Shown here: positions 18,102 to 27,897 of the stretch, piece by piece
How the letters are laid out: every line of letters starts with the position of its first letter
Position numbering within the stretch: the first letter of the stretch is position 1
Origin: Paenibacillus solanacearum
Lineage (GTDB): Bacteria > Bacillota > Bacilli > Paenibacillales > NBRC-103111
Reading direction: 5' to 3'
Assembly: GCF_910593845.1 (NCBI RefSeq)
Contig: NZ_CAJVAS010000029.1
Location: 19,669-83,668 of the forward strand
DNA: 64,000 nt
Translations under genes and position numbers: made by a program
Notes under the pieces: generated by a model
What the model was told of the DNA's origin: nothing
The model's input: the letters and a program-made list of their open reading frames with translations, nothing else
The model's database searches: none

Positions 18102-19877
18102 ATGTGGCGATGGATCGCTTTTTCATTACAACGGAAGCTGTCGGTCATCATGCTGGTGTCGACCCTTGTGCCTTTATTGCTTTTGGGCGGTTTTGCGTAT
18201 GCCGTCTCGTTCAAGACGACGGAGCAAAAAACGCGGCAGTCGGGGATCGATACGATGCGGCAGATGCAGGGGACGCTGGAGTTTATTTTGCAGGATGTCG
18301 AGAACATGTCCGTGTTTTTGATCGGGCAGCGGGATATTCAAACGTATTTGTCCTCTCCCGTCGAAGATATGGACGTGCGCTCGCGTATTTTGGGCTTTAC
18401 GGCCAATCTGGTGACGTCCAAGCCTTATATATCGAATATAACGATTTATCCGGCCAACACGTTCGAACCGTTGTCGACGATGACGATCTACGAATCGGAG
18501 CTGGAGCAGCAAGTGAATATACGCGAGGTCGGCGCCAAGCATTGGACCGGTGTGTACACGATCCACAATTACGCAGGCTCCAAAAATGTCATTACGTTCA
18601 TTCGCCCGCTGCGCGGCGTCGGCACATACCGGAATTTGGGCTGGCTGTCGATCAGCCTGGATGAATTGACGCTATCGCGGTATTTGTCCGAACGGAATCC
18701 CGGCGCCGGATTAGGCAAGCTATTGCTGCTGAACGACAAGGAGCGCATCATCTCCTCCACGGAAAAGCATTGGCTTCGGGAACCGATCGAAGCGGTGCTG
18801 CCGGGCGCTGCCGGCACGTTCGAAGAAAGTCTGTACGGCTCAGGGATTTACGGACAAGGTTCGGATAAGCAAATGGTACTGTATTACCGCGAGCCGCTCG
18901 TCGATTGGACGCTGGTGGGGCTGATTCCTTACCATGTGTACAGCGAGCAGAACCGGTACTTGATTATGCTGACCGCCGGCGCCGTTGCGCTGGCCGTTCT
19001 CATCAGCGCCGGATTGATTTGGTTTATTGTGCGGCAGGTGACGAATCCGCTTCGCCTGCTGACGAAACTGCTGACGCGAATCGATCCGAACGAGCCGCTG
19101 CCGGTATATCCGGTCGGTTCGAATGATGAGATCGGCCGGCTGGCGGCGAGCTACAATTTGCTGGGCCAGCATATCGAGACGCTCAAGCGGCAGTTGATCC
19201 GCAACGAAACGCGCAAGAAGGAGGCGGATTTGCGCGCGCTGCAAGCGCAGATCAATCCGCATTTTTTGTACAATACGCTGTCCTCGATTCACTGGATCGC
19301 ATTGATGCGGGAGGAGAAGCGGATCGCCGATATGGTGGAGGCGCTCAGCGATTTTTTGCGGTTCAGCTTGAACAAGGGGAAAGACTTTTGCCCGGTTCAG
19401 CAGGAGCTGGCTCATATTAAAAACTACGCTCAAGTGCAATCGATCCGGTTCCCGGACAAGTTCGATCTTGAGTTTGTCGTCAGTCCCGAGCTGCAGCAAA
19501 AGCTGATGCTGAAGCTGCTGCTCCAGCCGCTGGTGGAAAATGCGATGATTCACGGGATACAGAAGAAGGAAGGAAGGGGGACGATTCACGTGGTGGTGGA
19601 GAAGACCGGCGAACGGATGCATTTTCTCGTGTTTGACGACGGCGTAGGCATGACGGAGGAACGGCTGCAGTCGATCCGGGCTTATTTGCAGTCTTCCGAG
19701 GAGCAGGTCGCACCCGGCGGCAGCTATGGCTTGAGAAACGTAAACGAACGGCTGCTGCTCCATTACGGACCGGATGCGCAGCTGCATATCGAAAGCCGCC
19801 TGCATGCGGGCACATGCGTATCGTTCTCCATTCCGGTCAAGGAGGCGCAGCCGCATGAGAATCATGATCGTGGATGA
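18102..19877 (+). CDS. YesM-type sensor histidine kinase
   Basis: 591 residues. N-terminal membrane span (LSVIMLVSTLVPLLLLGGF), a ~250-residue extracellular sensor of the Cache type, a second span near residue 290 (LIMLTAGAVALAVLISAG), a HAMP linker, then the His_kinase domain with INPHFLYNTL (phospho-acceptor His387) and a C-terminal HATPase (QPLVENAMIHG; FDDGVGM). It probably senses extracellular oligosaccharide or the loaded binding protein and phosphorylates the response regulator encoded immediately downstream, with a 23-nt gene overlap. Confidence 0.92.
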   Translation: MWRWIAFSLQRKLSVIMLVSTLVPLLLLGGFAYAVSFKTTEQKTRQSGIDTMRQMQGTLEFILQDVENMSVFLIGQRDIQTYLSSPVEDMDVRSRILGFTANLVTSKPYISNITIYPANTFEPLSTMTIYESELEQQVNIREVGAKHWTGVYTIHNYAGSKNVITFIRPLRGVGTYRNLGWLSISLDELTLSRYLSERNPGAGLGKLLLLNDKERIISSTEKHWLREPIEAVLPGAAGTFEESLYGSGIYGQGSDKQMVLYYREPLVDWTLVGLIPYHVYSEQNRYLIMLTAGAVALAVLISAGLIWFIVRQVTNPLRLLTKLLTRIDPNEPLPVYPVGSNDEIGRLAASYNLLGQHIETLKRQLIRNETRKKEADLRALQAQINPHFLYNTLSSIHWIALMREEKRIADMVEALSDFLRFSLNKGKDFCPVQQELAHIKNYAQVQSIRFPDKFDLEFVVSPELQQKLMLKLLLQPLVENAMIHGIQKKEGRGTIHVVVEKTGERMHFLVFDDGVGMTEERLQSIRAYLQSSEEQVAPGGSYGLRNVNERLLLHYGPDAQLHIESRLHAGTCVSFSIPVKEAQPHENHDRG

Positions 19878-21435
19878 CGAGGTGATCATTCGAACCGGCC
19901 TCGCCCAGGTCATTCAGTGGGAGGCGCTTGGCCTGGAGCTGCTGGAACCGGCGGCTTCGGCGGAGGAGGCGCTTGAGCGCATGCCGCGGGAGCGGCCGAA
20001 TATCGTGCTGACCGACATTCGGATGACGGGGAAGACCGGGCTGCAGCTGGCGGAAGAAGCGAAACAGATCGTGCCGGAGGCCGAAATCATCATCTTGTCC
20101 GGTTACGACGACTTTGAATATATGCAGCAGGCGATTCGGCAGGAAGTAAGCGATTATTTGCTCAAGACGAGCCGGCCGGAAGACATCATCAAGACGGTGA
20201 TGCGGGCGAAGCGGCGCATTGAGGAGCGCTGGGCCGTGCATAGCCGGGACGTATTCAAGAACAAGGAAGCGCGGAACCGGCTATTCGAGCGATGGGTCAT
20301 TGCGGGAGATACGGCCGGGATGGATCAAGAGCTGCCGAAGGGCATTTTATCCCGCTTGTTCGCGGAACGGGAACGTGCGGTGGACGATCGCCTGCAAATA
20401 TTGCTCGTCGCCGCGGAAGGCTGGGACGATACGGCAGCCCCGGGGTCGCTGCTGCTCTTCGCGGTGGAAAACATGCTCGGCGATCTGCTCCCGCACTCGG
20501 AGACGCTTGTGCAGGACAAGCGGATCGTCGTCGCCATTCGCTGCAAAAGCGGGATCGGATGCGATTTGCGTCATGTTCGCGCGGTAACGGATAAAATCGA
20601 GCGGATGCTGAAATGCCGGCTGTTTGTTGCGGCGGGGCTGCCGGTGGAGAAGCCGGAGCAGCTGCACGAGTCGTATACCGCGGCGGATTATGCGTTCGGT
20701 TACCGGGCGCTGCTCAGCGAAGATCGGGTCGAGTACATGGCGGTGCTGCAGCGCAAAGGCGGCAAGACGGTGTGTACGCATGAGGAGGAGCTGGAGCTGT
20801 CCTCCATTCTGCTCGATCATGACGCCATCGCGCTGAAAGATTGGGTCAACCGTTATATTCAAGTGCAGCTCGACGATCCGCATATGACGCTGGAATCATT
20901 GGAAGCGTCCGTTCGATCGGTGGCCGTATCCGCCCATCGCTGGCTGGAGCGGGTCATGTCCGCCACCGGACGCGGCGGAACGCTGGAGGAGAAGCCCGCG
21001 CCGCTGCAGTGGGAGCGGGGCACGGCGCCGCGAGACGCGCTGTTCCAGCATTTGTACGCCGTGATGAAGCTGTACCATCACCGTTACGCCGACGGGAAGG
21101 CGACGCATGCGCAGAAGGCGATGGCCTACATCGAGGAGCATCTGGGCGGCGATGTAGGGTTGGCGCAGGCAGCCAGGCACGTGCATGTGCATCCAAGCCA
21201 TCTGAGCGAAGTGTTCAAGAAGGAGACCGGCATGACGTTCGGCGATTACGTGACAAGACAGCGGATGCGCCGCGCGATGGAGATCTTGTCGGTGTCCCCG
21301 GCGAAGGTGAGCGAAGTGGCGGCGGAGGTCGGCTACGAGGACGTCAAATATTTCGGGCAAATTTTCAAGAAATATACGGGCAAAACCCCGAGCGAATATC
21401 GGGAGAAGGCGGGTTCGCCGACGACAGGGGAATAG
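19855..21435 (+). CDS. YesN-type response regulator with AraC output domain
   Basis: 526 residues. Receiver domain at the N-terminus: acidic pair in MIVDDEV, phosphoacceptor Asp54 in LTDIRMTG, and Lys in LLKTSRP. A long middle region is followed by an AraC double HTH at the C-terminus (LAQAARHVHVHPSHLSEVFKKE; VAAEVGYEDVKYFGQIFKKY). Start ATG 19855 with AAGGAGG lies inside the kinase gene. Expected to activate the mannoside transporter and beta-mannosidase when phosphorylated. Confidence 0.92.
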   Translation: MRIMIVDDEVIIRTGLAQVIQWEALGLELLEPAASAEEALERMPRERPNIVLTDIRMTGKTGLQLAEEAKQIVPEAEIIILSGYDDFEYMQQAIRQEVSDYLLKTSRPEDIIKTVMRAKRRIEERWAVHSRDVFKNKEARNRLFERWVIAGDTAGMDQELPKGILSRLFAERERAVDDRLQILLVAAEGWDDTAAPGSLLLFAVENMLGDLLPHSETLVQDKRIVVAIRCKSGIGCDLRHVRAVTDKIERMLKCRLFVAAGLPVEKPEQLHESYTAADYAFGYRALLSEDRVEYMAVLQRKGGKTVCTHEEELELSSILLDHDAIALKDWVNRYIQVQLDDPHMTLESLEASVRSVAVSAHRWLERVMSATGRGGTLEEKPAPLQWERGTAPRDALFQHLYAVMKLYHHRYADGKATHAQKAMAYIEEHLGGDVGLAQAARHVHVHPSHLSEVFKKETGMTFGDYVTRQRMRRAMEILSVSPAKVSEVAAEVGYEDVKYFGQIFKKYTGKTPSEYREKAGSPTTGE

Positions 21436-21478
21436 TCGGCGGACGCCGGTCATTTCGTAATTAAGGGAGAGGGTACGG

Positions 21479-23995
21479 ATGGAACTGAAGAGCGTATGGA
21501 GAATTCAACATTTTGACGTGGGACAAGCAAGACCGCTGGAAGTGGCTTCGCCGGGACTCGACGACCGGTTCTGGATTACCGCCCGGGTGCCGGGGGACGT
21601 GCATTCGGCGCTGATCGAAAGAAACATCATTGAGAACCCGTACTTCGGCCATAACGACGCGAAGAGCCGCTGGATCGAACAGAAGGAATGGTGGTACCGG
21701 ACTCAGTTCGACTATGCGAAGGAAGAAGGCGTGGAAGAGAAGCACGAGCTGACCTTCGAAGGGCTGGACACGTTCGCGACGGTATTCGTGAACGGACTCG
21801 AGATCGGCACGACCGACAATATGCTGATGGCGCATACGTTCGACGTGACGCGCGTGCTCGTCAACGGGAAGAACACGATCGCCGTCAAGTTCGACCCGCT
21901 TTATTTGCATAACCGGGACAAGCAGCAGTTTCAATGGTCTTCTTATACGAAGGAGCGGCCTTGGCTCCGCAAAGCGGCGATGAACTTCGGCTGGGACTGG
22001 GGCCCGCGGATGGTGACCGTCGGCATCTGGGGCAAGGTGCGCATCGAGCGCAAACGTTGGGCAAAGCTGAACAGCGTGTTCGCCCGAACGGTGCAGGCGA
22101 GCGAGAACAACGCTATTGTGCGGGTGGACTTCGATGTTACAGCCTACCGCCGCGAGCAAAGCCGCGAATGCGAGATTCGGCTGCGGGACGCCGAAGGGAA
22201 CACGGTCGCCTCCTCGAGGGTTCCGGTACCCGGAACGAAAGGGATCGTCGACTTGGCCGTCGAACAGCCGCAGCTCTGGTGGACGCATGACCTCGGCACG
22301 CCGTATTTGTACGAGCTTGAAGTCGCGCTGCTGTCGAACGGAGAGAAGGTGGACGAATACCGGACCGCGCTCGGCATTCGCACCATCGAGCTGCAACTGC
22401 AGGATGAAGAAGGCCGGAACGCCTTCGTGTTCCTGCTCAACGGCGTCAAGCTGTTCGCCAAAGGCGCGAACTGGATTCCGGCCGACCATTTCATCGGCGC
22501 AATCCCGGATGAACGCTACCGCGATCTGGTTTCGCTGTCGGTCGACAGCAATATGAACATGCTTCGCGTGTGGGCCGGCGGCATTTACGAGACAGACGTG
22601 TTCTATGACGAATGCGACCGCCGCGGCGTGCTCGTGTGGCAGGATTTCGCCTTTGCCAACGCCTTGTTCCCGGATTTCAACCGCAATTTCATGGACAACG
22701 TGCGCAAGGAAGTCGAATATGCCGTGAAGCGGCTGCGCAACCGGACCTCGCTGGCCATTTGGTGCGGCAATAACGAGATCGACTGGCTGTACGACATGAA
22801 GACGTCCGGCGGCGATTTGACTTGCCCGTTCTATGGCGAGCGCATCTATCACGAGCTGATCCCGGACGTGCTTGAAGAGCTGGACAACAGCCGCGCATAC
22901 TGGCCTTCCTCGCCGTTCGGCGGCAACGACGCCAACGATCCGGATGAAGGCGACCGCCACAACTGGCAGGTGTGGCACGGCTCTGTCTATCCGCGCAAGC
23001 ATGGCGAAGCGCCGCTGCTCGATTACAGCATTCAAGGCGTGACGTTCAAAAATTACAAGAACGACTTCACCCTGTTCAGCAGCGAATTTGGGATGCACGC
23101 TTCGGCGAACCGCTACACGCTGGAGAAAAACATACCCGAGGGCCAGTTTTACTGGGGCAGCGTCGAGATGGCGTATCGCAATAAGGATACGAACCATCAG
23201 AAGGGCATTTTGCTGATGGAAGGCTACACAGGCATTCCGGCCAACATTGAGGAATATATGAATTTCTCGATGCTGACGCAGGCGGAAGGACTGAAGTACG
23301 GCATCGAGCATTACCGCCGCAACAAGCATCGCACGAGCGGTTCGCTCATCTGGCAGCTCAACGACAGCTGGCCGGGGACGAGCTGGTCGCTCATCGATTA
23401 CGAGCTGCTGCCCAAAGCGTCCTTCTATTACGCGAAGAAGTTTTATGACCCGATGCTGCTGTCGCTCGACCACGAGCCGGGACAAGACCTGCAGGTGTGG
23501 GTCGTCAGCGACCGGCTGGAACCTTGCGAAGGAAAAGTGACGCTCAGCGTGTACGACTTCAGCGGAGCGCTCATATCGGCGCATACGTTCGACGCCGCCG
23601 TGCCCGGCAATCAGGCGGCGCGGCTCGGCAGCTTGACCGAAGCGGAAGCGCTGAGCGGCTATGCGCCTGAGGAGGTCGTCGTGAGACTGACGGCCGAAGG
23701 CTTCGCGGCGACCGCGAACATGTACTACCTTCGCGATCCGAAGGATTTGCGCATGCCCGCCGCCGATCTTCGCGTCGCGGCGAGCGAATCGGAGCAGACC
23801 GTCACGGTAACCGCCGGCCGCACGATCGCCAGAATGGTGAAGATCGATTTGCCTCAGGGCAACATCCGCTTCAGCGATAATTACTTCGATCTGCTGCCGG
23901 GCGAGCAAGTGACGGTGCGGATCAGCCATCCCGATGGCGTGCAAGTTCCGTTCGAAGGACTGCGCGTCAGCGCGTTGAATGCAAATGATCGATAA
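21479..23995 (+). CDS. GH2 beta-mannosidase
   Basis: 838 residues, no signal peptide: an intracellular glycoside hydrolase family 2 enzyme. The N-terminal jelly-roll contains ITARVPGDVHSALI and WWYRTQFDY. The catalytic barrel has WCGNNE (acid/base Glu433) and FSSEFGMHA (nucleophile Glu536), both diagnostic of beta-mannosidases within GH2. It would remove terminal beta-linked mannose from oligosaccharides imported by the upstream ABC system. It follows the response regulator by 43 nt and is closed by the terminator at 24033-24068. Confidence 0.9.
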   Translation: MELKSVWRIQHFDVGQARPLEVASPGLDDRFWITARVPGDVHSALIERNIIENPYFGHNDAKSRWIEQKEWWYRTQFDYAKEEGVEEKHELTFEGLDTFATVFVNGLEIGTTDNMLMAHTFDVTRVLVNGKNTIAVKFDPLYLHNRDKQQFQWSSYTKERPWLRKAAMNFGWDWGPRMVTVGIWGKVRIERKRWAKLNSVFARTVQASENNAIVRVDFDVTAYRREQSRECEIRLRDAEGNTVASSRVPVPGTKGIVDLAVEQPQLWWTHDLGTPYLYELEVALLSNGEKVDEYRTALGIRTIELQLQDEEGRNAFVFLLNGVKLFAKGANWIPADHFIGAIPDERYRDLVSLSVDSNMNMLRVWAGGIYETDVFYDECDRRGVLVWQDFAFANALFPDFNRNFMDNVRKEVEYAVKRLRNRTSLAIWCGNNEIDWLYDMKTSGGDLTCPFYGERIYHELIPDVLEELDNSRAYWPSSPFGGNDANDPDEGDRHNWQVWHGSVYPRKHGEAPLLDYSIQGVTFKNYKNDFTLFSSEFGMHASANRYTLEKNIPEGQFYWGSVEMAYRNKDTNHQKGILLMEGYTGIPANIEEYMNFSMLTQAEGLKYGIEHYRRNKHRTSGSLIWQLNDSWPGTSWSLIDYELLPKASFYYAKKFYDPMLLSLDHEPGQDLQVWVVSDRLEPCEGKVTLSVYDFSGALISAHTFDAAVPGNQAARLGSLTEAEALSGYAPEEVVVRLTAEGFAATANMYYLRDPKDLRMPAADLRVAASESEQTVTVTAGRTIARMVKIDLPQGNIRFSDNYFDLLPGEQVTVRISHPDGVQVPFEGLRVSALNANDR

Positions 23996-24032
23996 GATGT
24001 AATCCTCGATAAGCGACTCCGCGTACGGCACA

Positions 24033-24068
24033 GGCGCATCCCCTTCATTGCGGGATGCGCCTTTTTTT
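24033..24068 (+). terminator. Terminator of the mannoside locus
   Basis: GGCGCATCCC / GGGATGCGCC stem then seven T's. The remaining part of the 23996-24388 gap contains AT-rich sequence but no ORF I can support; it presumably holds the promoter of the next SBP gene. Confidence 0.9.
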
Positions 24069-24388
24069 GTCCGATGAACCTTATTTTACACTGCGTTGAT
24101 ACGGCATAAATCATTCGCCCCTATGCTGAGCATAGGGGTTATTGCCGCTTCAGAGCGAGATTACGGGATGAGCCGATTCGCCGGAGCGGTGCGGTCGTAT
24201 GCCCGAAAAACCGTATAACGGCGCCTTTTCTTGCGTACTTATCCTTTTTTTATATCCTTATCATTATTTTGGGGAACGATGTCCCGGTAAAGGAACGAAG
24301 AAAATGTCAATAGGCAGCCCATGGGCAGTGCACTAAGATAAGGTTGCATTGAAAATCATTCAATTTTGGTTGGAGGGGTTCAAAGATT

Positions 24389-25726
24389 ATGAAGAGAAAA
24401 AAAGCATTGCCGCTGCTGCTGACCATGTCCGTTCTCGGCGCGTTTGCGCTCGCAGGCTGCGGTGCAAAAGATGCAGCTACAGGAGCGACGGGAGCCGGAG
24501 AGAAGGGGGAGGTCGTCAACCCGGATGCGTACAATAACGAACCGGTGACGCTGACGTTCTACTCGCATAACGCGTCGGTATTGAACAACGCCGAGCTCGA
24601 CGCGCTCGTAACGAATGCAATCAAGAGCAAGTATCCGAACATTACGCCGCAGCTTGTCACCGGCACGAACTTGGATAAATTGATCGCCGCAGGCGAAGTA
24701 CCCGACGTCATTCTGACGAGTAACTACTACTTTCACGACCTGATTCAGCTCGGTCTGGCCTCCGATCTGAACAACTTCGTTAAACAGGAGAAGATCGACT
24801 TCGCCAAATTCGAGCCGGAATCGATCAAAGTGATGAAAAGCTTCAGCGACAAGGGCGAGTTACTCGGTGTTCCTTATGCATTAAGCCAAGGGATGATGCT
24901 GTACAACAAAGACATCTTTGACAAGTTCGGCGTTCCGTATCCGAAAGACGGCATGACCTGGACGGAAACGATCGAGCTTGCACGTAAAGTGACGAGAATG
25001 GACGGCGGTACCCAATACATCGGTCTCGATTTGGGTCAACCGACGACACTGGCGCGTCAGTACGGCTTGCCGGTCATCGACGAGAAGGGCGAGAAAGCCG
25101 TTCTGCAAACCGACGCGTTCAAGAAGGTGTACAGCCTCTACGAGAAATTGTACAGCATTCCGGGCATCGTTGAGCCGAAGAAGAAGTACACATACGGTAT
25201 CGACTTCTTCCTCAAAGATCAGAAGCTCGCGATGTTCCCTTACTGGCTGACGCCAACGACGGCGCGTCTGCCGCAGCTTAAGGAAACGGGCAAAGACTTC
25301 AACTGGGATGTCGTTTCACTGCCGACCTTCGAAGAGAAGCCGGGCATCGGCCGCGAGGTTGACTTCCATCTCGCCGTGGTCACCCCGACCAGCAAGAACA
25401 AGAAAGCCGCATACGCGGTCATCAAGACGATGGTCAGCGAAGACGCGCAGCGCGCAATGAACCGGGGAACGAGGCTGACGATTCTGAACGATCCGGCGCT
25501 CAAGAAAGAAACGGCGATGGATACGAAGCTGTACGAAGGCAAAAACCTGCAAGGCATCTTTAAAGTTAAACCAGGCCCGCTGCCGAAATCGAATAAATTC
25601 GATCTGAAAATTTATCCGTTCCTGAACGAAGCCGCCAAAAACATGGCTTATGACGGAAAGGATGTCAATACCGTATTGCGTGAGGCGGAGGAAAAAGGGA
25701 ACAAGTGGCTGCAAGAAAATAAATAA
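24389..25726 (+). CDS. Sugar-binding lipoprotein, stand-alone
   Basis: 445 residues; lipobox LAGC (Cys24). COG1653-type protein with NNEPVTLTFYSHNASVL at the mature N-terminus. It is clearly paralogous to the 34584-35906 protein: shared LVTGTNLDK, GEVPDVILTSNYY/GELPDVILTSNYY, KYTYGIDYFLKDQKLAM-like and VTPTSKNKKAAYA segments. No permease, ATPase or regulator is fused to it; it ends in its own terminator (25739-25770). Either it feeds a transporter encoded elsewhere or it is a receptor. Downstream lies a DctQ relic. Confidence 0.85.
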   Translation: MKRKKALPLLLTMSVLGAFALAGCGAKDAATGATGAGEKGEVVNPDAYNNEPVTLTFYSHNASVLNNAELDALVTNAIKSKYPNITPQLVTGTNLDKLIAAGEVPDVILTSNYYFHDLIQLGLASDLNNFVKQEKIDFAKFEPESIKVMKSFSDKGELLGVPYALSQGMMLYNKDIFDKFGVPYPKDGMTWTETIELARKVTRMDGGTQYIGLDLGQPTTLARQYGLPVIDEKGEKAVLQTDAFKKVYSLYEKLYSIPGIVEPKKKYTYGIDFFLKDQKLAMFPYWLTPTTARLPQLKETGKDFNWDVVSLPTFEEKPGIGREVDFHLAVVTPTSKNKKAAYAVIKTMVSEDAQRAMNRGTRLTILNDPALKKETAMDTKLYEGKNLQGIFKVKPGPLPKSNKFDLKIYPFLNEAAKNMAYDGKDVNTVLREAEEKGNKWLQENK

Positions 25727-25738
25727 GGCAATTGTGGG

Positions 25739-25770
25739 AGAGCTCGCCTGAGGCGCGGCTCTTCTTTTTT
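25739..25770 (+). terminator. Terminator of the 24389 SBP gene
   Basis: AGAGC..CGCC-TGA-GGCG..GCTCT stem followed by TTCTTTTTT. Confidence 0.8.
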
Positions 25771-25840
25771 GTGCCTTTCTAAAAATATTACAAAACATCC
25801 TATTCGATGAAAGGGTTTACAGGGGAAAGGGTGACATCAT

Positions 25841-26135
25841 GTGAAGACTTTAAAACGCATCGCTTTGGGCATCGACAGCTTGATCGAAGCGTTCGCGCAG
25901 ATCGCGCTGCTGTCCATGATCCTGATCGTTACGCTGCAGGTCATGACACGCAAGTTGTTTCATTTCGTGCTGTTCTGGTCGGAGGAAGTGACGCTGCTGC
26001 TGCTCGTCTGGTTCGCTTTCGGGTTGTATTTGATCATTTCCGGTTCGGAGTTTCAAGAAATGGACGGGCGCTACCCCGTCGGAATTCCGCAAGCTGCACG
26101 CCCGGCCGATCCAAGGCGCGCAGCGGCCGATTTAA
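25841..26135 (+). pseudogene. DctQ-type TRAP transporter small permease, truncated relic
   Basis: A GTG start with AGGGGAAAGGG upstream opens a frame whose first ~75 residues look like a TRAP DctQ subunit: a membrane span (ALLSMILIVTLQVMTRKLF), then FWSEEVTLLLLVWFAFGLYLI, the WSEE motif of this family. After ISGSEFQEMDGR the frame becomes hydrophilic and arbitrary. A different frame at 26063-26135 reads SEFRKLHARPIQ, which resembles the normal DctQ continuation, so a frameshift or small rearrangement is likely, and the second half of the protein is missing. No DctM or DctP gene is adjacent. Confidence 0.6.
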
Positions 26136-26141
26136 TGAGGC

Positions 26142-27779
26142 TTATTGTTTTTTCGCGATATAGCGTTCATAGGCGCTTCGGTATACTTGCATGTATTCGG
26201 GAAGGCCCATCTTTTGTACGGTGTCGGCATATTTGTCCCATTCGCTCATCGGCTCGACGCCGGTAATGAACTTCACTTCCATGTCGGAAATATACGAATG
26301 GATCATTGAGCCGACGGACGACATGAACTCGTTTTCTTCCTCGGTGAAATTGAAGTTATACCACAGCTCCTTGACCAGATGCGGCTTCGCTTTGCTTGCC
26401 ACTTTCGCCGATTGCGGCAGCGACTCCGACCCGCGAAAATATTGTTCGCGCACATAACCGGGATAGCTCCCCCCAAGCCAGGTCACATACTTCGACAGCG
26501 CCTGGTCCTGCGTCAAGCCGTCGGGATTTTTCGTAATATCATCGATATATTCGAGTTTCCCGTCGGCGGTTTCGTTGTACGTCTGGCCCTTTACCCCCAT
26601 GAAGAAAAAGGTCGCGCCTTCTTCGCCGTAGAAGTAATCGATCCACCGAACCGTCGCCTCCGGGTACTTGTTTTTGTTCGTAATGACGAAGGCGCCCGGC
26701 CAAATGAGCGGTACCTTCACCTGGGTATACAGCTGGTCGCCATACGGCCCCTTCAGCGCGCCGAGCCCGATATATCCGTCCTGGTTCATCTGCGTTACGG
26801 GGTTCGGATTGATGGTCGCCCCGAAGATGCCCTGCTGCCCCTTGGCGTACAATGCGCCGGTTTTGATCGTAAAAATTTCCTTGTCGATCAGCCCCTCCGC
26901 ATACAGCCTCCGCATGTAATCGATCACTTCCTTGTACTTCGGATCGATGCGGAAGAAGCGCAGTTCCCCCGGCTTATTCGGGTCTATATCGACGTATTTA
27001 TGGCCGACGCCCCGGTTGCCGAAACCCCAGGCGCCGCGAATTTGCTCGATCAGCGGATTGATGCCGTTGCCGGCGTACGGAATTTCGTCCGGCAGGCCGT
27101 TGCCGTTCGGGTCCTGCTCCTTCACCGCCTTCAAATACCGGTAAAATTCCTCGGTCGTGGCCGGCTCCTTCATGCCCAGCTTGTCCAGCCAGTCCTGCTT
27201 GACCCACAGCGGCACGCCGATCAGCATGGATAAGAAGCTTGGGTCGTAGAAGGAAGGAAACGAATAAATGCCGCCGTCCGGCATCGTCAACCCCTTGCGC
27301 ATGTCCGGGTACTGGTCGAGCAGTTTTTTGAAATTGGGCGCGTACTTATCGATGTAGTCGTTAAGCTTCACGAACAGGCCGAGCGATCCGTACCGGAGCA
27401 GATCGGCGGTGCCGATGCGGGCCGAATAGAACGCGTCCGGGTAATCGCCGCCGGCCAGCGACAAGTTGCGCAGCGCGGTCAAGTTCTCGAAGGGCACCAG
27501 CTGGAAATTGACGTTAACGTTGCTTTTTTGCCGGTACTGCTGCCAGACGAGCGTATCGGCGAAATTATTGCCGTTATTGCCCGACTTCCCCGTAAAGAAC
27601 GTCAGCGTAATCGGCTCCTTGACAATCGGCATGCCGCTCATATTCATATTTGCTGCGCCGTTAGGCGGTTCCGTCGTTTGCTTTGCCGCGCTGTCCGGCG
27701 ATGGCGTATTTTTGCAAGCCGCAAGCAGTCCGACCGCCAAAGCGGCGGCGATCGCCACCGCGCCCCATTTGTTCCTCAT
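26142..27779 (-). CDS. Large extracellular solute-binding lipoprotein (LipO/YtcQ type)
   Basis: 545 residues; signal peptide MRNKWGAVAIAAALAVGLL with lipobox LAAC (Cys22), then a Ser/Thr-rich linker. It belongs to the larger COG1653-related lipoproteins common in Paenibacillus next to membrane-bound AraC regulators. ATG 27779 has GGGGG about 10 nt upstream. It is divergent from exactly such a regulator (27898-30189) and separated from it by 118 bp. No permease gene is adjacent, although proteins of this class normally work with YtcP/YteP-type permeases. Ligand unknown, probably a plant-polysaccharide fragment. Confidence 0.85.
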   Translation of the reverse strand: MRNKWGAVAIAAALAVGLLAACKNTPSPDSAAKQTTEPPNGAANMNMSGMPIVKEPITLTFFTGKSGNNGNNFADTLVWQQYRQKSNVNVNFQLVPFENLTALRNLSLAGGDYPDAFYSARIGTADLLRYGSLGLFVKLNDYIDKYAPNFKKLLDQYPDMRKGLTMPDGGIYSFPSFYDPSFLSMLIGVPLWVKQDWLDKLGMKEPATTEEFYRYLKAVKEQDPNGNGLPDEIPYAGNGINPLIEQIRGAWGFGNRGVGHKYVDIDPNKPGELRFFRIDPKYKEVIDYMRRLYAEGLIDKEIFTIKTGALYAKGQQGIFGATINPNPVTQMNQDGYIGLGALKGPYGDQLYTQVKVPLIWPGAFVITNKNKYPEATVRWIDYFYGEEGATFFFMGVKGQTYNETADGKLEYIDDITKNPDGLTQDQALSKYVTWLGGSYPGYVREQYFRGSESLPQSAKVASKAKPHLVKELWYNFNFTEEENEFMSSVGSMIHSYISDMEVKFITGVEPMSEWDKYADTVQKMGLPEYMQVYRSAYERYIAKKQ

Positions 27780-27897
27780 TGCTGTGTAACCCCCTTGCCG
27801 CTCTAAAAAACAGTTACATTGCGGCATTGCTTCATGTAATATAATAAGGGATAGCTGGGCGAATCACCAGACTTTTGGAAGAAGGAGCGTGGATTTC

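Noticed and set aside
21461..24031. 856-codon open frame on the minus strand opposite the beta-mannosidase gene
   Set aside because: Shadow of GC-rich codon bias: Arg/His/Leu/Ala-rich, no ribosome site or domain, fully antisense to a gene with clear catalytic motifs.
25807..26163. 118-codon frame overlapping the DctQ relic
   Set aside because: Different frame from the recognisable DctQ segment, basic and low-complexity, no family features.
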